This document shows positions 33,992-43,692 of a stretch of 64,000 nt of DNA, piece after piece. The DNA lies in the NCBI RefSeq assembly GCF_001434665.1, contig NZ_AZDG01000009.1, positions 1-64,000 of the forward strand, read 5' to 3'. A program made the translations under genes and the position numbers. Numbering within the stretch: position 1 is the first letter of the stretch; the number at the start of each line of letters is the position of its first letter. Under the pieces are notes generated by a model that worked only from the letters and a program-made list of their open reading frames with translations, was not told the origin of the DNA and made no database searches. The stretch comes from Companilactobacillus tucceti DSM 20183 (GTDB lineage: Bacteria; Bacillota; Bacilli; Lactobacillales; Lactobacillaceae).

Positions 33992-34481
33992 TAAAGTTGC
34001 CCTCCCTCAAGAACAATTAATGTTGATTATTTTTTATTTATTTGACTACTTAATTATATCATCTATGAAAATGATAAACTATTAAAGTAGTTGTAATGAA
34101 AATAAGTAAAATTATTGTATTAATTTGATTAGTTATTTCGAGAGATAGAGATAGACCTATGATTTGGTTGAATCATAGGTCTTTTTTTATGCAAATTCTA
34201 AACTAGAACAGTTCAACAAGGATAAATTCATTGCAGATTGTGTTGAATATATCCAACTGTTGAACTATATTATAGACGTTATAATTATTTTTATGAAAAG
34301 GCCAGTAAAACCTTTGCTGACAGTTATTTAAAGGAAAGTGAGGTTATAGTTTTACTATTAGTTTTAAATATAATTTGAGGAACTTACAAACACGAAATTG
34401 TCATAATGTCGAAGTTAAATTCAGGGAAAATAGAGATAAATCGATTATATCTAATAATTGATCTAAAAGGGGATCTAAACT
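33992..34481. promoter_or_regulatory. Divergent intergenic region between the lectin gene and the giant adhesin gene
   Basis: This 490-bp AT-rich gap must hold both promoters. A terminator-like hairpin AGACCTATGATT / AATCATAGGTCT with seven T lies at 34153-34188. AGTTCAACA (34210-34218) and TGTTGAACT (34258-34266) form a perfect 9-bp inverted repeat, with an extra TGTTGAA between. AAGGGG lies 9 bases before the adhesin start. No short gene was seen. Confidence 0.5.
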
Positions 34482-37400
34482 TTGAGACAAAAAGTGACCA
34501 ACGGTGATGTTAAGAAGAGATTCATATTATATAAGGGACACACCGGTTGGAAAATCAAGACGAGAATATTTGGTGGTTTACTAGTAAGCTTTTCAGTATT
34601 TGCGATTGCTGAAAGTATGGGAGTCGTTGATGCCCATGCATCAGCTGTAACAACACAAACTACTATGTCAAATAGTGCTGCGGAGTCACCGGTGCCAACA
34701 GGAGATAGCGCTGGTGATACGACCGAAAGTACATCTAATACAACAAGTAATACCTCAAAAAATCAACCGGTAGCACAAGCTACTGCGCAAACACAACAGG
34801 GCAGTACAACACAAGATAGTACGAATGCAACTAAGTACCCAGTTTTATCCCAGAATCAAAATGTTAGTGTCGGTGCTGACACATCGACTGTTAATCTAAC
34901 ATCTGATCAAATTGCAGGGCACTTTACCGCTAACGTTGAAAATAGAGATGGCGGGGATTCGGATTCTGATGCTGCTGATAACACACACAATATTCAAATT
35001 GGTTCTGATGGTTCTGTTGACCTTACAACACTTGGGGATCATCAGTATTATTCTTCACCTGGCAGATCAAGTTCTATATCAGGACACCAGTCTGCTCACG
35101 TTTCATTCGAACATGAAATCGATTTTGGACATAATTTTGATATGTCAGGAGCTTTAGGTATTGGTAGTAAAAGTTCCGGTGGTGCTGACAGTGTTGGCTT
35201 TATCTTTGCACCAGGAGATCCTGCTGAAGCTACTAAAGGTGGCTCTGGTGGACAATTAGGCCTTGGTGGTTTGAGTAATGCCTTTGGATTTGTTTTTGAT
35301 GAATATTATAATAGCAACTTTAATGATCCTAGTACATATAGTTATAACTATCCATATATAGGTTGGAGAACAACTGATTCATCTGGTAGTTTGCAAAGTA
35401 CCAATACTGGGGATGTTCAGTCATCTAGTAACTTGGGACTAACTCGTAGTTCACAACCAGTTAATGATTTTACAATGCACTACGATGCTTCCACACAAAT
35501 GTTAACTGTTACATTAAACGGAACATCTTTTAGTCGCCACATTGATGATATCAGTACTGGTTATTCACTTTCAGTTGCCGCTTCAACCGGTGGTAGCTTG
35601 AATGATTATTCTGCTAAAATAAGTAGCTTTAGTTATACACCTAAGACGATTCCATTAACAATTAATTTGGTTGATTCAGCGGATCAAGGAGCTTTATTAG
35701 ATAAAACAAACGTTAAAGCTGTCGCCAATATCGGTGATACTATTTCAATTTTCTCAACTCAAGCTGCTGCAGATCGTGCCGTTGCAGATGGTGAAGTTGA
35801 TCCTTCATTAGTAGCGGTTATACCAACAGATTCAGCTGGTAATGTTTATGTGATCGATAGTAGCAAAGTTGTTTCAAATAATAACGGAACGGTCCACGTT
35901 ATCAAGGACGAGGATGGTATTGCAGATAGTACTTACTATAGTTATACAGTTACGGATGCTGATAATCAGCAGATGACAGTTCCGGTGAGATTGGCTTTTA
36001 AAGCGAAGGTCACTCCCGTTGATTCCACAACTAAAAAGCCTATTAGTGGATTAGATCCAGTGACAGTAGTGGCAGTTGACGGTAAACCGATTCTGGTTCA
36101 AATTCCAGGATATACACCTACATCGGTTATTTTAAATAAACCCGCTGATGGTCAGGCAATAGCCGACGATGTTTTACCAATTGATCAAGGTACAACTAAT
36201 ACAGATACATCAACGACTACAGGTACGGCTAATCCAGTAGGACATTATTACACTGGAACAGGTAAAACAGTTGACGGTAAATCCGTTGTAGATAATGCTA
36301 CCGTCGGAACAGGTCAATCAATTTCTGATACTTTAGATAAACAAGCTTACCAGGATTCTAAGGGCAATGCTGTAGCTAGTGGTGGAAAAACTGCTATTAA
36401 TAGTGATGATTATTATTGGTCAGATGTTGGTAACGCTAATGCAACCGATTCTCTAGATAGTACAAAACCTCAAAGTGTCGATAGTATTCTTTTACCAACT
36501 ACTGCCACTTTAGATTATTGGGAACAACAAGCTACCGCTAATCAAACTAAAGCTGACGATTATAAACAACAAGCTCAAACCATGTATGATACTTTTGTTG
36601 GTTTGTCAGGCCTAACTACGGCTCAAAAAGCAGCCGCTGATAAATTATTACAATCAGTTGTTAATATTTATGAAGAAGTTTCTGATAAAAACGGGCAAGC
36701 TAAAGCCGCTTTTGAAAAAGGCAAGACAGATACCGCCGCTACAGATATTTATAACGATGGACAAACTGGCTATGAAAACCTGGAAGCCGTTAAAAACTTA
36801 TTGATCAGTTTTAATGATGATCTGACATCTTTGAAAACAACTAATAAGGATGCACAAAACAGTTTGGCAACATTTGACTCATGGAGTGTAACTTATGGTG
36901 ATGATAATGGATTCCCTAATGTCAGTTTTGGTCCGGATTTTGGAACCCCTACTACCGCTCAAATTCAAGGCTTAGATAATCCAAATTATTATCAGTTTTA
37001 TACTTGGGGTGCTTCAGGTAAAGGTGATACTCCCGTTACTCCAAAAGATGTCGGTCAATATGTTTTAATGCTGACTGATGCTGGACGTACTTACTTAAAG
37101 AGCTTGAGTACGAATGATAATGCCGGACTTTATGTTTCCGGCGTTTTAACGATCAATCCAAAGAGTGTTGAAGCGAATGTCAATAATTTAACAGTAGCAT
37201 ATGGAGATACTCCGGTTTTGAGTGGCAATGTAGATACGATTAAGACAGATGCAACTGATTTGGAAATATTTGATAATGCAGCAAACAAAGTAGTCACAGC
37301 TAACCAATTGCAAGCTGGCGGAGACTATTCAATTAGATATACAGACAAAGCTCAAACCGATTTAAGTAAAGGAAATTATACTATTACGACATTCAACACT

Positions 37401-40400
37401 GGGAAATTAACAGTTACTAAACGTCCATTGACTGTGACAGTTCCAAAGGGAATATATGGTAAAACGTACGGTGATAGTGATAATAGTGAACCTGAATTTG
37501 TTGGCACTACTGACGACTTAGTCAATGGTGATACTTTGGAAAGTATTGGCGTTAAGTTATCTAGGGATCATGGTGATGATGCTGGTGAATATCCAATTAA
37601 TATGGATCCTTCAATAAAACTTTCTGATATTAAAAATTATGATGTCACTGTAGTACCAGGTACTTTTATTATTGGTAAAAAGCCAGTTACCGTAACAGCT
37701 GATAATTTAGGTAAAGTTTATGGGGAAAAAGATCCAGAACTTACTTTTGACAGTATAAAAGACGGTTCTCTTGTTGGTGATGACACTAAGTCTGCTTTAG
37801 GTGTGACTTTGGAGCGTGTTAAAGGTGAAGATGTCGGAACATATGACATAACTGGTACTAGTGATAGCAAGAACTATAATGTGACGATAAATCCTGGTAC
37901 ATTCACGATTGCAAAAGCACCAGCTGATATCGATATAACTCCAAAAACAATAACTTATGGTGATGCACCAACATTTGCTTGGAGTGTGGATCATACTGAT
38001 GCAGTTGATAATTTAACAGCAGATGATTTTGAAGTTGTTGATTCCACAGGTAAAGCAGTGGATTCTAAATTCCAAGTTGGTGAAGATTATAATATCCAAC
38101 TAAAAGATGGTGTACTAAAGACTCTTAACGACGCTAATTCTAATTATGAATTTAGTGCTCCGAAAGTGGCAAAATTAACCGTAGATCCAAAGAATATTAC
38201 AGTTACAGCTTCGGATAGCCATAAAACTTATGGTGATGCTGATCCAAGTGAATTCACTTTAACTGATGATTCCGCAAAAGGTTTAGTAAATGGCGATACA
38301 CTTACAAGCTTGGGTGTTAAATTAAGCCGTGATAAGGGCGAAGATGTTGATACATACGGCATAAATAAAGATGTTTCTTCAACTCTAAATAAGAATTACA
38401 ACATTACAGTTACACCCGGCACATTTACTATCAATAAAAAGAACATTACAGTGACAGCGGCTGATAGTACTAAGGTTTACGGCAACGATGACCCTACATT
38501 TACATTGACTGTTGACTCTGCTAAACGACTTGTTAATAATGATAAATTAACTGATTTGACGGTTAATTTAACACGTGTAGCAGGGGATGATGTCGGAGAT
38601 TATGCAATAAGTGGAACGGCAACGAACCCTAATTACGAAATCACTGTAACTCCAGGTACATTTACTATTACAAAGGCAGATGCTAGTTTTGACATCGGTC
38701 ACACTGACGTGGTTTATGGTGATACTCCTATATTTACTGGAACATCTAAAGCTAATGATTTTACTAATAATTTAGATTCAACTGATTATGAGATTTTTGA
38801 CTCTGATAATAATAAAGTGGCAAATACTGACTTGAAGGTTGATGGTCAATATACTATTAAATTAGCAGATGGCGCTTTAAACAAATTAACTTCAGCAAAT
38901 AAGAATTATAGTTTCAATAACTTTAATGGAAATACATTAGCCGTTACACCAAAAGAAATTGTTGTTACAGCTGATAATAATAGTAAGACTTACGGAGCAG
39001 ATGAGCCTAAGCTCACTTTAACAAGTAATTCAGCTGATGAATTAGTGAACGGCGACACACTTGAAGACTTGGGAGTTAATTTAGTCCGTAATACTGGCGA
39101 AGATGTTGGATCCGATTATGCGATTAATCTCGATAAGTCGTCTAAATTGAATGACAATTACAAGATCACAGTCAATCCAGGAACGTTTACAATAAATCCA
39201 CTTGCAATTACAGTTACTGCAGCAGATAACAGTAAAGTTTATGGATCAACTGATCCAGAATTAACTTTGACTCCTGACTCAGCTAAGGTACTTGTAAATG
39301 GTGATGAACTTTCAGATTTAGGTGTTAAATTAGTACGTGCAGACGGTGAACATGCCGGAACTTATGCTATTAAATTAGACGATTCATCTAATTTGGATAA
39401 GAACTATGAAATCACAGTCAACTCAGGAACATTTACGATCAAGCCTGCTGCTGTTACAGCTGACAGTATCACAATTGAACCTACTAAAGTTGTTTATGGT
39501 GATACACCTAACTTTGTGAGTGATATAAATGTCGGTGGAGTTTCTAACACTCTTGAACAAAGCGACTATGAAATTGTGGATCCAAACGGAAACGCCGTAA
39601 CTACTAACTTACAAGTTGGTGGAACTTACTTTGTTAAATTAAAAGCTGAAGCATTAGACAAACTTCATGATGCAAATCCTGATTATACTTTCAATAACCC
39701 AGAACGAGCAGAACTCACTGTAACTCCAAGAGATATTACAATTACTGCTGACAATAGTAGTAAAGTTTATGGAAATACTGATCCAACTAAGTTCAATTTA
39801 ACAAAGGATTCAGCTGATGGATTAGTAAACGGTGATACTCTTGACAGTTTAGGAGTTAAATTAAGTCGAGTCGCTGGTGAAAATGTTAATGACTATGCAA
39901 TTAATCTCGATAATCCATCTGATTTGAATAATAACTACAATGTTACTTTCAAAGCAGGTAAGTTTAGTATTACAAAGAAACCAGTAACAGTAATTGCTGA
40001 AGATAGTAGTAAAAATTATGGTGATAAAGATCCAGAATTAAAATTAACTGACGAATCTAGCGATGTTCTCGTAAAGGGCGATAAACTTTCAGATTTAGGA
40101 GTTAAATTAAGTCGTGTTGATGGTTCTGATGTTGGAACATACGCCATAACTGGTACTGTTAATAGCGCTAACTACGATGTTACAGTTACACCTGGGACAT
40201 TTACGATCAAACCAGCATCAGCTAGTGTAAAAGTGAATGATTCAAAGATGACTTACGGAGATAAGCCTAGTTTTTTAGCCACACCTAGCGTTGGTAAAAC
40301 AACATTCAGCCAAGATGATTTTGAAATTCTAAAAGATGGGAATGTCGTTAATAAAGCTGACTTACAAGCTGGAAGTTACGATATTAAATTGACTGATGTA

Positions 40401-41747
40401 GCTATAAATAGATTGAAATCTGAAAATCCTAATTATAGTTTTGGCGATGACTCAATTAATACGGCTACATTGACTGTTGCAAAGCGTCCAATCGTTATTA
40501 CAGTTGATAATCAGACAGTATATGTTGGTCAAGACGATCCTGAAAATAAGGCTATATTAAGAAATCCTAGAATCGGCGATAATAATTTATTAAATAGTCT
40601 ACATTTAAGTTATCAAGAACCTGATGCTACAACAGTTGGTGCATATGATATTAAAGCATCAAGTGACAATCCTAATTACGATATCACTATTGTTCCCGGA
40701 CAATTAACTGTTTTGGGTAAAGATACTGACAAAGATGGAAATGTTACGATAACTCAAAAAGATAAAGATGGAAATGTTGTTAAAGTAACAAAGGAATGGA
40801 ACAATGATGGAAATAAACAGACTGTCTACAATTATGACCCTACAACAGGTACAAAGACTGTTAGTGAATCTGATGATGGCAAAGAAGTTGAGAACCAAAC
40901 TATCGATCCTACTAAAGGTAAGGCAATTCTTCCAGATGAAGATGGTGCTGCAACCGTTGTAACTACTGATGATTCTGGTGAACCAAAGATCATCCATTAT
41001 ACATCTGATCCTGATAAGGACGGATTAACTAGTGCAGATGAATTGATCAAGTATGGCACTGATCCTCTAAATCCCGATACAGATGGAGACGGAATTAGTG
41101 ATGGTGATGAAGTTAAAAATCATACAGATCCTTTGGTAGCTAATATCTCTAATGATGATTCAGCAAAAATAGTCAAGAAGAATCAAACAGTTGGTACTAC
41201 AACTAAGACGGTTAAGTTATATAACAGAGACGGCAAATTGATTTCTGATAGAATGCTTGGAATAAATACCGATTGGCTCAGTGATGAAGAATATACTTTA
41301 GATGACGTTCTTTATTACCGTGTATCGACAAATGAATTTGTTAAAGCAAGCAATGTTTATGTATATCTTTATCAAGGACCAACATTTATTAGAGTATATA
41401 ATAATGAAAAAGGTGATTTGATCAATTATACTGGAGCTCCTGTTAGTCGAAGTTTAAGACCAAGTACTGAATGGAGAACTGACAGAATTGCGGTTATAAA
41501 TGGTCGAAATTATTATCGTGTATCAACAAATGAATTTGTTCCAGTCGAAGAAGTTTATGAATACGAAAGTGTACATAATAATATAACTACTGACGAACCA
41601 ACTACCGTTTACGATGAACGTGGCAATCAAACTGGAGTTGTACTACCAGCTAATGCCGCTTATAAAGTAGATAAAGTTGTAGTTATCAATGGGGATGTTT
41701 ATTATCGAGTTGCAACGAATGAATTTATTAAAAATGATGTAAAGTAG
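34482..41747 (+). CDS. Giant modular adhesin: KxYKxGKxW-type signal, lectin, MBG-type repeats, calcium-type repeats, SLAP domains
   Basis: A 2421-residue secreted protein. The TTG at 34482 is used because AAGGGG lies 9 bases upstream. The N-terminus has a KxYKxGKxW-like signal (RFILYKGHTGWKIKTRIFGG), typical of proteins exported by the accessory or long-signal route. Then come a Ser/Thr-rich stretch (60-120), an L-type lectin-like domain (about 140-390), spacer domains, and a helical segment (about 675-790). Residues ~893-2077 are five A-type (~95 aa, 'YGDTP.f') and nine B-type (~80 aa, 'K.YG..DP.l...L.nGD.L..LGV') MBG-like beta modules in the order ABB four times, then AB. DPDKDGLTSADELIKYGTDP and DTDGDGISDGDE (about 2180-2215) are calcium-type repeats. 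Three SLAP modules end the chain, so it is wall-bound without LPxTG. Role in adhesion is inferred. Confidence 0.85.
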   Translation: MRQKVTNGDVKKRFILYKGHTGWKIKTRIFGGLLVSFSVFAIAESMGVVDAHASAVTTQTTMSNSAAESPVPTGDSAGDTTESTSNTTSNTSKNQPVAQATAQTQQGSTTQDSTNATKYPVLSQNQNVSVGADTSTVNLTSDQIAGHFTANVENRDGGDSDSDAADNTHNIQIGSDGSVDLTTLGDHQYYSSPGRSSSISGHQSAHVSFEHEIDFGHNFDMSGALGIGSKSSGGADSVGFIFAPGDPAEATKGGSGGQLGLGGLSNAFGFVFDEYYNSNFNDPSTYSYNYPYIGWRTTDSSGSLQSTNTGDVQSSSNLGLTRSSQPVNDFTMHYDASTQMLTVTLNGTSFSRHIDDISTGYSLSVAASTGGSLNDYSAKISSFSYTPKTIPLTINLVDSADQGALLDKTNVKAVANIGDTISIFSTQAAADRAVADGEVDPSLVAVIPTDSAGNVYVIDSSKVVSNNNGTVHVIKDEDGIADSTYYSYTVTDADNQQMTVPVRLAFKAKVTPVDSTTKKPISGLDPVTVVAVDGKPILVQIPGYTPTSVILNKPADGQAIADDVLPIDQGTTNTDTSTTTGTANPVGHYYTGTGKTVDGKSVVDNATVGTGQSISDTLDKQAYQDSKGNAVASGGKTAINSDDYYWSDVGNANATDSLDSTKPQSVDSILLPTTATLDYWEQQATANQTKADDYKQQAQTMYDTFVGLSGLTTAQKAAADKLLQSVVNIYEEVSDKNGQAKAAFEKGKTDTAATDIYNDGQTGYENLEAVKNLLISFNDDLTSLKTTNKDAQNSLATFDSWSVTYGDDNGFPNVSFGPDFGTPTTAQIQGLDNPNYYQFYTWGASGKGDTPVTPKDVGQYVLMLTDAGRTYLKSLSTNDNAGLYVSGVLTINPKSVEANVNNLTVAYGDTPVLSGNVDTIKTDATDLEIFDNAANKVVTANQLQAGGDYSIRYTDKAQTDLSKGNYTITTFNTGKLTVTKRPLTVTVPKGIYGKTYGDSDNSEPEFVGTTDDLVNGDTLESIGVKLSRDHGDDAGEYPINMDPSIKLSDIKNYDVTVVPGTFIIGKKPVTVTADNLGKVYGEKDPELTFDSIKDGSLVGDDTKSALGVTLERVKGEDVGTYDITGTSDSKNYNVTINPGTFTIAKAPADIDITPKTITYGDAPTFAWSVDHTDAVDNLTADDFEVVDSTGKAVDSKFQVGEDYNIQLKDGVLKTLNDANSNYEFSAPKVAKLTVDPKNITVTASDSHKTYGDADPSEFTLTDDSAKGLVNGDTLTSLGVKLSRDKGEDVDTYGINKDVSSTLNKNYNITVTPGTFTINKKNITVTAADSTKVYGNDDPTFTLTVDSAKRLVNNDKLTDLTVNLTRVAGDDVGDYAISGTATNPNYEITVTPGTFTITKADASFDIGHTDVVYGDTPIFTGTSKANDFTNNLDSTDYEIFDSDNNKVANTDLKVDGQYTIKLADGALNKLTSANKNYSFNNFNGNTLAVTPKEIVVTADNNSKTYGADEPKLTLTSNSADELVNGDTLEDLGVNLVRNTGEDVGSDYAINLDKSSKLNDNYKITVNPGTFTINPLAITVTAADNSKVYGSTDPELTLTPDSAKVLVNGDELSDLGVKLVRADGEHAGTYAIKLDDSSNLDKNYEITVNSGTFTIKPAAVTADSITIEPTKVVYGDTPNFVSDINVGGVSNTLEQSDYEIVDPNGNAVTTNLQVGGTYFVKLKAEALDKLHDANPDYTFNNPERAELTVTPRDITITADNSSKVYGNTDPTKFNLTKDSADGLVNGDTLDSLGVKLSRVAGENVNDYAINLDNPSDLNNNYNVTFKAGKFSITKKPVTVIAEDSSKNYGDKDPELKLTDESSDVLVKGDKLSDLGVKLSRVDGSDVGTYAITGTVNSANYDVTVTPGTFTIKPASASVKVNDSKMTYGDKPSFLATPSVGKTTFSQDDFEILKDGNVVNKADLQAGSYDIKLTDVAINRLKSENPNYSFGDDSINTATLTVAKRPIVITVDNQTVYVGQDDPENKAILRNPRIGDNNLLNSLHLSYQEPDATTVGAYDIKASSDNPNYDITIVPGQLTVLGKDTDKDGNVTITQKDKDGNVVKVTKEWNNDGNKQTVYNYDPTTGTKTVSESDDGKEVENQTIDPTKGKAILPDEDGAATVVTTDDSGEPKIIHYTSDPDKDGLTSADELIKYGTDPLNPDTDGDGISDGDEVKNHTDPLVANISNDDSAKIVKKNQTVGTTTKTVKLYNRDGKLISDRMLGINTDWLSDEEYTLDDVLYYRVSTNEFVKASNVYVYLYQGPTFIRVYNNEKGDLINYTGAPVSRSLRPSTEWRTDRIAVINGRNYYRVSTNEFVPVEEVYEYESVHNNITTDEPTTVYDERGNQTGVVLPANAAYKVDKVVVINGDVYYRVATNEFIKNDVK
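37163..40714 (+). repeat. Internal tandem ABB modules of the giant adhesin
   Basis: The A modules start near 37163, 37920, 38677, 39446 and 40216, a period of about 760 bp. Each of the first four is followed by two B modules, the fifth by one degenerate B module. DNA identity between modules is moderate, so the array is old rather than freshly amplified. Confidence 0.75.
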
Positions 41748-41753
41748 GAGAGA

Positions 41754-41882
41754 GTGGGACAAAACATGTTCAACTTTCGAGCATTAAGGCAAATGACTCC
41801 AGTAATCCGATTTTGGATTACTGGAGTCATTTGTATTAAGCGGAAAAAGTTATGTTTTGTTCCACGTTTATGCTGCATGTTT
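41754..41882 (+). repeat. Structured 3'-region repeat, family 1 copy R2
   Basis: Outer arms GTGGGACAAAACAT (41754-41767) and ATGTTTTGTTCCAC (41852-41865) pair with one G-T. The inner helix is AACTTT/AAAGTT, where copies R1 and R3 have AGCTTT/AAAGCT, a compensated change. The central stem is 18 bp (41791-41832). The tail GTTTATGCTGCATGTTTAAG matches the tail of copy R4. It starts 4 bases after the adhesin stop codon. Confidence 0.8.
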
Positions 41883-41928
41883 AAGGGAAAATGGTTTTAC
41901 CACAGCCCCTGTTTTTGATTTCTAACTT

Positions 41929-41992
41929 TTGTTGCACTCTTTTGCTGTGTTACAATTTACAATTAAGTAGAAATAACGCAATTCTAATTGCG
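41929..41992 (+). promoter_or_regulatory. Promoter and palindromic operator of the orphan hicA gene
   Basis: TTGTTG and TACAAT (41951-41956) are 16 bases apart. CGCAATT-CT-AATTGCG (41977-41992) is a perfect palindrome between promoter and start codon, the usual place for a HicB-type repressor site. Confidence 0.5.
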
Positions 41993-42010
41993 AGAATTCA
42001 AGGTAATAAA

Positions 42011-42208
42011 ATGGCAATGAAGCCTCAAAAAATTGTTAAGTTATTAAGACAAAATGGGTTTGTGGAAAAATCCCAAAAAGGTTCACACTTAAAAATGTAT
42101 AATCCAACAACTAATGTAACTGTTCCTGTTCCGATTCATCATGATAAAGAGTTGGAACATGGAATTGAAAGTAAAATATTGAAACAAGCGGGAATTGAAC
42201 AATCATAA
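42011..42208 (+). CDS. hicA: HicA-family mRNA interferase, orphan
   Basis: A 65-residue double-stranded-RNA-binding-fold toxin. The ATG at 42011 follows AAGG by 8 bases; the longer open frame upstream covers promoter and operator. Signatures are 'K..KLLR.NGF...QKGSHLKM' with the catalytic His in KGSH (about residue 30), then PVPIHHDKELEHG and a final ILKQAGI, exactly the HicA layout. HicA cleaves mRNA and is held off by HicB, normally encoded next to it. Here no hicB is adjacent: the adhesin lies upstream and a convergent DtxR-family gene begins 4 bp downstream. The toxin may be a silent remnant or be controlled by a distant HicB. Confidence 0.82.
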   Translation: MAMKPQKIVKLLRQNGFVEKSQKGSHLKMYNPTTNVTVPVPIHHDKELEHGIESKILKQAGIEQS

Positions 42209-42212
42209 GTAC

Positions 42213-42875
42213 TTATTCAAGTATTGCTTTACTAGTTTCAACTATTCTAATAGAACCAGCTAATACTTTAGGTAATAGTTGTTTACTATTAGTTCTATAG
42301 TTATAAATGATCACAATACCATCAATAATATCTAATATCTTTATAGAATCATTCAATTTAATATCGACTGTTTCTAAAAGGCCAAATATGTAGTCATCTT
42401 CAGAAAAGCTCTGAACTACGTATGTTTGGTCTTTTTTTAGTTCATCAGTTAATGTCAAAGGATCATCGGTGATAATTTCAGAATTATTGGGAATGACATT
42501 ACCGTGTGGACAAATTTTGGGATAGTTTAAATATCTATTTAATCTGGAGACAAAATTATCACTTACGGATGTTGACAATATGTCAGCCTCAATATGGCTA
42601 TCTTTTAAAGAATAATCCAAGTTATTTACTAGCCAAGTTTCAATTAATCTTTGTTGTTGGATATACGGTTTAAGTAATTCGATTCCTTTTTTGGTAAGTT
42701 GAGATCCGTAATAACGCCGATATGTTAGAAACTCTGTATTTTCATAGATATTCTTTGTGCGCTCCGTTACAGAGGCGTTACTCAAACGGGCTTTCTTTGC
42801 TATGGCACCGTTGCTGACGGGATGTAAGAAACCGCCTAATTCATATATTAATTTCAGAAAATTTAAGTCATTCAT
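42213..42875 (-). CDS. mntR: DtxR/MntR-family metal-dependent regulator
   Basis: A 220-residue regulator. The N-terminal winged helix (PVSNGAIAKKARLSNASVTE, residues ~18-37) matches the DtxR/MntR pattern, followed by the dimerisation and metal-binding domain (LIETWLVNNLDYSL, HIEADILSTSVSDNFVSRLN), and FeoA/SH3-like C-terminal segment (about 135-218, with PKICPHGNVIP just before). It probably senses Mn(II) and represses the divergent usp-mntH unit. The gap between them contains a hyphenated palindrome ATTAG-N6-CTAAT. The gene ends 4 bp from the convergent hicA. Family is confident; Mn specificity is inferred from the neighbouring mntH. Confidence 0.85.
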   Translation of the reverse strand: MNDLNFLKLIYELGGFLHPVSNGAIAKKARLSNASVTERTKNIYENTEFLTYRRYYGSQLTKKGIELLKPYIQQQRLIETWLVNNLDYSLKDSHIEADILSTSVSDNFVSRLNRYLNYPKICPHGNVIPNNSEIITDDPLTLTDELKKDQTYVVQSFSEDDYIFGLLETVDIKLNDSIKILDIIDGIVIIYNYRTNSKQLLPKVLAGSIRIVETSKAILE

Positions 42876-42942
42876 TATTGATCACCAGAATATTTTTTAA
42901 TACTTTAAGCATATTTTGAGATAATCTAGCTGTCAACATAAA

Positions 42943-42958
42943 ATTAGCTAAACCTAAT
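42943..42958. promoter_or_regulatory. Candidate MntR box
   Basis: ATTAG-CTAAAC-CTAAT resembles the TTAG...CTAA boxes bound by DtxR-type regulators and lies about 70 bp upstream of the mntR-like start. The rest of the 337-bp gap is AT-rich, with a CACTGC/GCAGTG inverted repeat around 43026-43054 of unknown use. Confidence 0.4.
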
Positions 42959-43159
42959 ATTAATATTTAACAGGCTAAATAATTTTTAATAAAATGAACT
43001 GGAAATTATTTCTTCTATTAGTTACACTGCCGATATATAACGTTTTGCAGTGCAATCTTGTTTAAACTTATATTGCAAATTGATTGACTAAATCACTTTT
43101 GAGGTTAGAATTCAAGATAAATAATCAAAAAGATTTTATTAGCATGGACTAAAAAAATC

Positions 43160-43187
43160 TTTACAGATTATTAATTTGTACTAGAAT
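43160..43187 (+). promoter_or_regulatory. Promoter of the usp-mntH unit
   Basis: TTTACA and TAGAAT are 16 bases apart, with AAAGGAG following before the usp start codon. Confidence 0.6.
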
Positions 43188-43213
43188 GGGAAACGTAGAA
43201 AGGAGCAATTAAC

Positions 43214-43654
43214 ATGTCAAAAGATAAAAATACTTTCAATAGAGTTCTAGTGGGTGTTGATGATTCAGCAGATGCTCAACTTGCATTTAGATATGCAATG
43301 AGACGTTGTATCAAAGATGATTCCACGATGATAATTACTTCTATTTTGGAAAATGATGAAATGAATGTTTATCAAGCATTAACCAAAGATTATGTTCATG
43401 GTGAGCGTAAAGAGTTGGAAGAACACATCAAGGAATATCGCCAAGTGGCACTTGATGCAGGTGTTAAACGTGTAGAAATGTTTGTCGCCGAAGGTGACCC
43501 TGGTGAAACTATCGTCAAAGAAGTTGTACCAGCAACAGAAGCTGACTTGTTGGTTATTGGTTCATTATCCAAAAAGGGAATTAGAAAATATTTTGGATCA
43601 CAAGCAGCGTACATGGCTAAGTATTCACCAATCTCAATCATGATCGTACGTTGA
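43214..43654 (+). CDS. Universal stress protein UspA family
   Basis: A 146-residue cytosolic nucleotide-binding protein. The N-terminal strand RVLVGVDDSADAQLAFRYAM, the central VAEGDPGETIVKEV and the C-terminal LLVIGSLSKKGIRKYFGSQA are the standard UspA sequence landmarks, the last being the phosphate-binding 'G.....G..g' loop (here degenerate). Proteins like this often accompany transporters in lactobacilli. Here the gene precedes mntH by 38 bp on the same strand and shares its promoter, so the two are probably co-transcribed and Mn-controlled. Confidence 0.9.
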   Translation: MSKDKNTFNRVLVGVDDSADAQLAFRYAMRRCIKDDSTMIITSILENDEMNVYQALTKDYVHGERKELEEHIKEYRQVALDAGVKRVEMFVAEGDPGETIVKEVVPATEADLLVIGSLSKKGIRKYFGSQAAYMAKYSPISIMIVR

Positions 43655-43692
43655 AAATAAAATATCGTAATTTGCACTAAGGGAGATTATTT

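Noticed and set aside
34210-34266. AGTTCAACA/TGTTGAACT inverted repeat as a named regulator site
   Set aside because: The arms are perfect, but neither a matching regulator nor a promoter position supports a specific call; it is only mentioned in the intergenic entry.
42890-43200. A known usp-associated structured RNA upstream of the UspA gene
   Set aside because: Only a weak CACTGC/GCAGTG pairing is visible; I could not recognise a conserved RNA fold by eye.
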